A DNA stretch of 6,587 nucleotides, taken from NCBI GenBank assembly GCA_021158195.1, contig JAGGVA010000010.1, positions 1 to 6,587 on the forward strand. The letters run 5' to 3'. Numbering within the stretch: the stretch's first letter is position 1; every line of letters starts with the position of its first letter. The stretch comes from a bacterium (GTDB lineage Bacteria > Patescibacteriota > Minisyncoccia > Minisyncoccales > PEYH01). Made by a program: the position numbers and the translations under genes. This document shows positions 1 to 5,198 of this stretch, piece by piece. Under the pieces are notes generated by a model. That model saw nothing but the letters and a program-made list of their open reading frames with translations. It was not told the DNA's origin and searched no databases.

Positions 1-2
1 CT

Positions 3-3000
3 GTTTGGTGGATTTTGAAAGAGATAAGTAAAAAAGGATTGCTATATCAGGACTATAAAGTAGTTCCTTATTGTCCAAGATGCGGCACACCTCTTTCCTC
101 TCATGAGGTGGCACAAGGATACAAAAGAATAAAGGAACCAGCAATCTACGTTAAATTTCAAATTCCAAATTCTAGATTCAAGATTCCAGATTCTAACAGT
201 ATATATCTTTTGGTGTGGACAACAACGCCTTGGACATTGCCGGCGAATGTGGCTATTGCTGTAAATCCGCACATCAACTACCTTCTTGTTAAAAAGAACA
301 ATGAATATTTTGTTTTGGCAGAATCAAGGAAAGAAGTATTGGGAGGTGATTATGAAATAATCAATCATTTTAAAGGAGAAGAAATAGTGGGATTAGAATA
401 TACTCCTTTATTTGATAGCACAGAACTAGATCTAGATTTGGAGGATGTAAAAGGAGGATATAAAATTCTTGGCGCAGAATTTGTAAGTACAGAAGAAGGA
501 ACAGGGTTAGTTCATATTGCACCGGCTTTTGGAGAAGAAGATATGGAACTTATAAAAAGTCAAAAGTCAAAAGTCAAAAGTCAAAACGAAGAGATGCCGA
601 TAATTTTGACAGTGGACGAGGAAGGGAGGTTTAAAAAATGTGTCAAGAAATGGCAAGGGATGTTTGTAAAAGAGGCAGACCCTCTGATAATTGAATACCT
701 AAAAGAAAAAGGAAAGTTATTTAAAGTTGAAGAATATGAGCATGATTATCCTTTTTGCTGGAGATGTAAAACCCCGCTTCTTTATTATGCTAAGAAAAGT
801 TGGTTTATAAAAATGAAGGAAGTAAAGGAGCAACTGATTGAAAACAACGAGAAAATTAACTGGATTCCTTCCCATATTAAAAGAGGAAGATTTGGCGAAT
901 GGTTGAAAGAATTAAAAGATTGGGCAATCTCAAGAGAAAGATATTGGGGAACGCCTCTGCCTGTTTGGACCTGCAGAAAATGCGGAAATAATTTGGTAAT
1001 AGGAGGAAGAAACGATTTGAGAGAACAAAAATTTAGCACTAACCGATATCTTTTGCTTCGTCATGGGGAGGCAGAAAATGTTGTTAAGGGTATCTATTCT
1101 TCTTATCCGGAAAAACAAGAAATTCATTTAACAGAAAAAGGCAAAGAACAGATTAAAAAAGTTGCTCAATCGCTCAAAAAAGAAAAAATAGACCTTATTT
1201 TTGCCTCGGATCTTTTAAGAACAAAAGAAACAGCAGAAATTATTTCAAAAGTTCTGGGCATAGATGTTATATATGACAAAAGATTAAGAGAGGTTGATCA
1301 GGGCACTCTGAACGGCCTTCCAAAGGAAGAAGCAAGAAAATTTTGGGATCCGGAAGATAAACTTTCAAAAGAGGAATTTACTTTGGCAAGGATAAACAAA
1401 CCGGCGCCAAACGGGCAAAGTTTTGCAGATCTTCGTTGTCAAGTTTTGGATTTTGTTAAAGAATTAGAGAAAAAATACCAGAACAAAACCATACTAATAA
1501 TAAGCCACGAATCTCCCTTACTAATGTTAGAGACAGCACTTTTGGGGCTTTCTAACAGAGAAACTGCTCGCTGGAGGGTAGAGAATCCCTTAGCAGTGGG
1601 GCAAATAAGAGAAGTAGAATACAAACAGTTTCCTTATAATGAGGAAGGAGAGTTAGATTTTCACAAACCATATGTAGACGAGATTAAGTTTTTCTGTCCA
1701 AAATGTGGAGCAAAGATGGAAAGAGTTCCTGATGTAATAGATGTCTGGTTTGATTCAGGTTCAATGCCTTTTGCTCAATGGCATTATCCTTTTGAAAATA
1801 AAGATTATATAGATAAAAAAGAACAATTTCCTGCCGATTACATTGCTGAAGGAATAGATCAAACCCGGGGATGGTTTTATACCTTACTTGCAATATCTAC
1901 TCTTTTAGGGTTTGGTGCTCCCTATAAAAATGTAATAGCCCTGGGCCATGTTTTGGATGAAAAAGGAGAAAAGATGTCAAAATCTAAAGGCAATGTTGTA
2001 GATCCCTGGGAGATGATTGAAAAATATGGAGCAGATACCCTACGCTGGTATTTTTATACTGTCAATCAGCCCGGTGACCCGAAGTTATTTTCAGAAAAAG
2101 AATTATCTCAGGCTTTAAGAAAATTTATAATGACTTTTTGGAATTGTTATTTTTTTCTTAATACATATACCACTCAAGCAGAAAAATTTGAGAAGATTGA
2201 GAAAACTTCTCAGGGTGGCAATCTATTAGATAAATGGGTTATTTCCCGACTAAACCAACTTATCTTAGAGGTAACAGGCCGGCTTGATAATTATGAAATC
2301 ACCAGAGCCGCCCGACAAATTGAAGATTTTGTTATCAACGATCTATCTTTGTGGTATATTAGGAGGTCGCGGAAAAGATTTCAAAATCCTGCTAGAAAAG
2401 AAGATTTTTATCAGGCAAAACAAACATTGAAATATGTGCTTGAAACAGTGGCAAAATTATCTGCTCCTTTTGTACCCTTTTTGAGCGATTATATTTACCA
2501 AAAAACAAGCGGCAGCAAGAAAAGTGTTCATCTTGAAGATTGGCCAAAAGCCGACACTACCTTAATAGATAAAGGATTAGAAAAAGTAATGATGTGGGCA
2601 AGAGAGATTGTCGCTATTGGGTTAAGGGTAAGAGAAAGAGCAGGTATTAAGGTAAGGCAACCTTTATCAATAATAGAAGTTGGGGTTCCCAAGATAGAAA
2701 TCGCCCCCGAAATATTAGATATAATTAAAGAAGAACTAAACATAAAGGAAATAAAACTTGTTGAAAAACCTACACAGGGTAAAAATTGGATTTTGGAAAA
2801 AGAAGAAGAAAAATTTGTTAATCTTTACACTCTTATTAGCCCCGAACTTAGAGAAGAAGGAATGATACGAGAATTAATAAGAATAGTTCAAGATTTAAGA
2901 AAAAAGCAAGAGTATAAACCTGAAGATACCATTAACCTTTATATTGAGTGTCCAAAAGACATAGAAGAAATTTTTAGAAGAGGAGAAGAGAAAATAACAA

Positions 3001-3116
3001 GCCAAACGAAAACAAAAGAAATAATTTTTGATAAGTTAGATTCTCCAGAGGTTGAAAAGAAACTAAATTTAGAAGGCAAAGAGATAAGGGTGAGCATCAA
3101 GAAATTCGTAAATTAG
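3..3116 (+). CDS. ileS: Isoleucyl-tRNA synthetase (type 2-like) with an inserted histidine-phosphatase domain; 5' partial
   Basis: This class I synthetase attaches isoleucine to tRNA-Ile in the cytoplasm and hydrolyses mischarged valine. The reading frame is open from base 3 and begins inside a conserved VWWILK segment. The TTG at 15 is therefore internal, and about 150 residues including the HIGH motif are missing upstream. Counting the TTG as residue 1, I see CPRCGTPLSSHE (20-31), the editing motif WTTTPWTLPAN (68-78), editing residues H168 and D177 in HIAPAFGEED, CWRC (248-251), WAISRERYWGTPLP (303-316), WFDSG (578-582), GWFYTLL (619-625), KMSKS (653-657), and an anticodon-binding and C-terminal region ending at 1033. 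The eukaryote-like segments place it with type 2 IleRS, a group often mupirocin-resistant. Two oddities are a phosphatase domain at residues about 343-537 and two heptamer-repeat loops in the editing domain (47-60 and 181-190). The product identity is secure; the function of the insertion is unknown. Confidence 0.97.
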   Translation, partial: VWWILKEISKKGLLYQDYKVVPYCPRCGTPLSSHEVAQGYKRIKEPAIYVKFQIPNSRFKIPDSNSIYLLVWTTTPWTLPANVAIAVNPHINYLLVKKNNEYFVLAESRKEVLGGDYEIINHFKGEEIVGLEYTPLFDSTELDLDLEDVKGGYKILGAEFVSTEEGTGLVHIAPAFGEEDMELIKSQKSKVKSQNEEMPIILTVDEEGRFKKCVKKWQGMFVKEADPLIIEYLKEKGKLFKVEEYEHDYPFCWRCKTPLLYYAKKSWFIKMKEVKEQLIENNEKINWIPSHIKRGRFGEWLKELKDWAISRERYWGTPLPVWTCRKCGNNLVIGGRNDLREQKFSTNRYLLLRHGEAENVVKGIYSSYPEKQEIHLTEKGKEQIKKVAQSLKKEKIDLIFASDLLRTKETAEIISKVLGIDVIYDKRLREVDQGTLNGLPKEEARKFWDPEDKLSKEEFTLARINKPAPNGQSFADLRCQVLDFVKELEKKYQNKTILIISHESPLLMLETALLGLSNRETARWRVENPLAVGQIREVEYKQFPYNEEGELDFHKPYVDEIKFFCPKCGAKMERVPDVIDVWFDSGSMPFAQWHYPFENKDYIDKKEQFPADYIAEGIDQTRGWFYTLLAISTLLGFGAPYKNVIALGHVLDEKGEKMSKSKGNVVDPWEMIEKYGADTLRWYFYTVNQPGDPKLFSEKELSQALRKFIMTFWNCYFFLNTYTTQAEKFEKIEKTSQGGNLLDKWVISRLNQLILEVTGRLDNYEITRAARQIEDFVINDLSLWYIRRSRKRFQNPARKEDFYQAKQTLKYVLETVAKLSAPFVPFLSDYIYQKTSGSKKSVHLEDWPKADTTLIDKGLEKVMMWAREIVAIGLRVRERAGIKVRQPLSIIEVGVPKIEIAPEILDIIKEELNIKEIKLVEKPTQGKNWILEKEEEKFVNLYTLISPELREEGMIRELIRIVQDLRKKQEYKPEDTINLYIECPKDIEEIFRRGEEKITSQTKTKEIIFDKLDSPEVEKKLNLEGKEIRVSIKKFVN
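153..194 (+). repeat. Degenerate 7-bp tandem repeat array in ileS (6 units, A[A/G]ATTCN)
   Basis: Six contiguous heptamers: AAATTTC, AAATTCC, AAATTCT, AGATTCA, AGATTCC, AGATTCT. The first three carry A and the last three G at position 2, so the array is also two diverged 21-bp repeats. They encode two 7-residue repeats, KFQIPNS and RFKIPDS. The array lies in the CP1 editing domain just before the conserved WTTTPWTLPAN motif, where other IleRS proteins have a variable loop. Its length of 42 bp keeps the frame. Confidence 0.9.
555..582 (+). repeat. Perfect 7-bp tandem repeat array in ileS (4 x AAAAGTC)
   Basis: Four exact copies of AAAAGTC lie head to tail, followed by a partial copy (AAAACGA) at 583-589. 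They are translated as the Lys/Ser/Gln-rich stretch KSQKSKVKSQ at residues 181-190 (counted from base 15). The array sits in the editing domain four residues after the conserved editing aspartate D177 and before the VDEEGRF segment, a stretch of variable length in the family. Confidence 0.93.
1041..1625 (+). other. Histidine-phosphatase (phosphoglycerate-mutase-like) domain inserted within IleRS
   Basis: This in-frame segment of about 195 residues within ileS carries the signature of the histidine phosphatase superfamily, whose members transfer phosphate through a histidine. Visible are YLLLRHGEAEN with the nucleophile H350 in RHG, SDLLRTKETA with R402, LREVDQGTLNGLPK with the likely acid/base E426, and IISHESPLLML with the second histidine H498 (residues counted from base 15). 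All four core catalytic positions are present, so an active enzyme is plausible. The residue after the second His is Glu instead of the common Gly. The segment is flanked by C320-x2-C323 upstream and C561-x2-C564 downstream, which in ordinary type 2 IleRS are linked by only a short stretch. No stop codon or ribosome-binding site separates it from the synthetase, so it should be made as one polypeptide. Its substrate cannot be read from the sequence. Confidence 0.93.
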
Positions 3117-3124
3117 TTAATTTG

Positions 3125-3133
3125 TGATAAAAT
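3125..3133 (+). promoter_or_regulatory. Extended -10 promoter, probable leaderless start for the 3141 gene
   Basis: TGA-TAAAAT matches the extended -10 pattern TGn-TAtAAT with one hexamer mismatch. The hexamer ends 7 bases before the ATG at 3141, so the expected transcription start falls on or next to that ATG. A -35 element is weak at best (TTCGTA at 3105-3110, 17 bp upstream). No Shine-Dalgarno sequence precedes 3141, which fits a leaderless mRNA. The element lies in the 24 bp gap after ileS and would drive the small basic gene and probably the genes after it. Confidence 0.55.
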
Positions 3134-3140
3134 AAAAAGT

Positions 3141-3569
3141 ATGGGGATGTTTTCTCAAATAAAAGGTCTGGCAAGAGAAATGGCAAAAACCCTTAAAGGA
3201 GGGAGCGGTGGTTCTAGTTTAAGAAAAAGGGCCCCAGAACATAAGATTATTCACTGGAGAGAAAAGAAACAAACGCTTTTTGGTGTAAGGCCTCACATTA
3301 CAAGAAAAGAGTTACAGAAAACCTTTGAAAAATTGCCCGACAACATTCCTCATATTGGCAAATTTTCCAAAGAGGAGAGGTTAAAGATTATAGAAGAACT
3401 TTATCCTCAAAAGGAGGTGGGTACTTTTGTAACACCTTCAGAATATAACCGGGGGATAAGAATGCTTAAAAAGAAATTACGCAGGACAGGCAACCTTAGA
3501 GAAAGACAGGAAATAAGAACTAAAATTAAACTTTTAGAACACTTAAAAGGAGAACAAAATGAAAAGTAA
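3141..3569 (+). CDS. Small, strongly basic protein of unknown function (142 aa)
   Basis: I do not recognise a family. By my count the 142 residues include about 35 Lys/Arg against 17 Asp/Glu, so the protein is highly positively charged. It has no cysteine, no signal peptide and no membrane segment, which suggests a cytoplasmic protein that may bind nucleic acid or ribosomes; that is an inference from charge alone. Residues 1-20 look like an amphipathic helix. A Gly/Ser stretch (GGSGGSS, 20-26) follows, then a Pro-containing middle part, and finally a charged helical tail (about 99-137) rich in KKKLRR-like clusters. The ATG at 3141 has no Shine-Dalgarno sequence but lies just after an extended -10 promoter. 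An ATG at 3147 in the same frame is an alternative start. The end overlaps the next gene by 11 bp, implying co-transcription and possible translational coupling. Codon use and A-richness resemble the neighbours. Confidence 0.8.
   Translation: MGMFSQIKGLAREMAKTLKGGSGGSSLRKRAPEHKIIHWREKKQTLFGVRPHITRKELQKTFEKLPDNIPHIGKFSKEERLKIIEELYPQKEVGTFVTPSEYNRGIRMLKKKLRRTGNLRERQEIRTKIKLLEHLKGEQNEK
3547..3553 (+). promoter_or_regulatory. Shine-Dalgarno sequence of the 3559 gene
   Basis: AAGGAGA lies five bases before the ATG at 3559 and fixes that start. It sits inside the coding end of the preceding gene, so ribosomes finishing that gene terminate within a few bases of it. This contrasts with the 3141 gene, which has no such site. 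Confidence 0.85.
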
Positions 3570-5193
3570 AATTGTCTTTTTAACCTTTTTTCTTCTTATA
3601 TGTGCTTTAGCAGCGGCTTTTTGGATTTGGTCTAAAAACAGTTACTCAAAAGAAGTTTTAAAAATAGAAATAATTGCTCCCGAGACCGCCCAGGCTGGAG
3701 AAGAGATAAAATATATTGTAAAGATAAAAAACAATGGCGATATAAGATTAGATGAACCAAGATTAGTTTTCGAATTTCCCTCGTATACTATTCCAAAAGA
3801 GGGTAATTCTTTGCGGATTGTCAAGGAAAAGGAAGATTTTGATGGAGCAATTTATCCGGGTCAAGAAAAAGTTTTTGAATTTAGAGGACAAATCTTTGGA
3901 GGCGAGGGCGAAGCAAAAGAAGCAACGGCTCTCATATCTTATAAACCCAGTAATCTTACTGCTAAATATATTAATAAAACGAGTGCAGTCACTATTATTG
4001 AAAAGGTTCCTATTAGTTTTGATTTTGATCTACGCTCTCAGGTAGATGCGGGTAGAAGTTTTGTCTTTTATATCAACTATTTTTCCAGTTTAGATTATCC
4101 CCTAAACGATCTCTCAATAAAAACTACTTATCCGGCAGGCTTTAAATTTCAAGCAAGCGACCCTAAAGGTATTGCTGAAAACGAATGGCAGATACCTGTT
4201 TTAAACAAAGCAGAAGGAGGGAGAATCGAGATAAAAGGAGTTCTAACTGGAGAGACGGGAGAACAAAAAGTGTTTAAAGCCCAACTCGGCATTTGGATAG
4301 GAAACGATTTTGTGGTTTTGAAAGAAGCGGCAAAGAGTGTAGAAATTATAGAGCCCTCTCTCTATCTAGATCAATTGGTAAATGGAGTTAGAAATTATAT
4401 TCCCAAACCCGGCGAGATGCTTCATTATGAAATTATTTTCAGAAATATAGGAGACAGAATCTTTCAGGATCTATTCTTGGTGGTTAAACTTAGAGGTAAT
4501 TTATTTGATCTTAAAACCCTCAAAACTAATAATGGCGAACTTGCTCTTAGTGATAATTCTATTATCTGGACCGGGGATAAAGTTCCCGAGTTAAATTTCT
4601 TAGAACCGGGAAATCAAGGAAAGGTAGAATTTTGGATTAGAACAAAAGAACACGACGAAAAAATTGAAACGCCCAAGTTGGAGAACGAAATACTTTTAGG
4701 ACAGAGCAAAAGAAACTTCTCTATTAAGGTGGCAACAAAAGTAGAACTAACACAAGAAGTTTTTGTGGGAGATGAAATTTTTGGTAGTGAGGGCCCCCTT
4801 CCGCCTAAAGTGGGTCAAGAGAGTTATTTCACCGTCATCTGGAGAGTTAAAAATTCTTTTAATCCTTTAAAAGAAGCAAAAGTTAGGGCTACTTTGCCAG
4901 AGGGTGTAGAATTAACGGGTGAGATGTTGCCTCAGGTTATTACTTTTGACCCAAAAACAAGAGAAATTTTGTGGCACATAGACGAAATTGCGCCTCACCA
5001 GGGAGAAAAAGAACCGCTTCAAGTCGCCTTTCAAATTAAAGTGAAGCCAACAATTGATCAAAAAGGAAAGCCAATTGTATTAGTAAAAGAAGCAGAATTT
5101 ACTGCTAAAGATAATTGGGTTAATCAGGATGTAAAAGTTTTGGCTCCAGAAATTACCACCTCTAAATTTGGAGAGGAAGGAGTAGTTCAATAG
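3559..5193 (+). CDS. Membrane-anchored protein with tandem DUF11/Ig-like beta-sandwich domains
   Basis: This 544-residue protein is probably exposed on the outer face of the membrane. Residues 5-24 form a hydrophobic segment after a short basic start (MKSK), read as an uncleaved anchor or signal peptide. The rest is beta-rich and hydrophilic with no further membrane segment. Four similar units of about 115-140 residues begin near 33, 151, 267 and 397. Each has an (A/P/V)G-x-(E/S)-x-x-x-Y/F-like opening strand followed by a DUF11-like pattern: AGEEIKYIVKIKNNGD at 46-61, AGRSFVFYINY at 164-174, PGEMLHYEIIFRNIGD at 284-299, and VGQESYFTVIWRVKN at 418-432 with LPEGVEL at 446-452. Such domains occur in bacterial and archaeal surface proteins as spacers or adhesive modules. 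I see no catalytic motif, sortase signal or C-terminal anchor. The start is set by AAGGAGA five bases upstream. The domain class is fairly sure, the role is not. Confidence 0.85.
   Translation: MKSKIVFLTFFLLICALAAAFWIWSKNSYSKEVLKIEIIAPETAQAGEEIKYIVKIKNNGDIRLDEPRLVFEFPSYTIPKEGNSLRIVKEKEDFDGAIYPGQEKVFEFRGQIFGGEGEAKEATALISYKPSNLTAKYINKTSAVTIIEKVPISFDFDLRSQVDAGRSFVFYINYFSSLDYPLNDLSIKTTYPAGFKFQASDPKGIAENEWQIPVLNKAEGGRIEIKGVLTGETGEQKVFKAQLGIWIGNDFVVLKEAAKSVEIIEPSLYLDQLVNGVRNYIPKPGEMLHYEIIFRNIGDRIFQDLFLVVKLRGNLFDLKTLKTNNGELALSDNSIIWTGDKVPELNFLEPGNQGKVEFWIRTKEHDEKIETPKLENEILLGQSKRNFSIKVATKVELTQEVFVGDEIFGSEGPLPPKVGQESYFTVIWRVKNSFNPLKEAKVRATLPEGVELTGEMLPQVITFDPKTREILWHIDEIAPHQGEKEPLQVAFQIKVKPTIDQKGKPIVLVKEAEFTAKDNWVNQDVKVLAPEITTSKFGEEGVVQ
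5178..5182 (+). promoter_or_regulatory. Possible distant Shine-Dalgarno sequence for glyS
   Basis: AGGAG, within the longer purine run GGAAGGAG (5175-5182), is the only ribosome-binding-like sequence before glyS. It ends 16 bases before the ATG at 5199, which is longer than the usual 5-10. No ATG, GTG or TTG occurs closer in the glyS frame. Initiation may rely on coupling with the upstream gene, which ends 5 bp before glyS. Confidence 0.35.
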
Positions 5194-5198
5194 ATATT

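Noticed and set aside
15..17. TTG at 15 as the start codon of ileS
   Set aside because: The frame continues upstream to base 3 with VWWI, which matches the conserved VWWILK segment of IleRS, and the HIGH region is absent. The gene is cut by the window edge.
42..272. Open frame on the - strand over the first ileS repeat
   Set aside because: It is opposite a well-conserved coding region and stays open partly because the heptamer has no stop on the reverse strand.
1020..1640. The phosphatase segment as a separate gene or a result of gene decay
   Set aside because: There is no stop, start signal or frame change at either edge, and conserved IleRS sequence resumes directly after it.
3117..3140. 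Terminator after ileS
   Set aside because: The 24 bp gap has no stem-loop; it holds the -10 element instead.
3592..3606. Lipoprotein signal at LLICA in the DUF11-like protein
   Set aside because: The residue before Cys is Ile, where a lipobox needs Gly, Ala or Ser, so a membrane anchor is the better reading.
3818..4045. A 75-codon + strand frame inside the DUF11-like gene
   Set aside because: It overlaps the long gene in another frame, has no convincing ribosome-binding site and gives a low-complexity translation.
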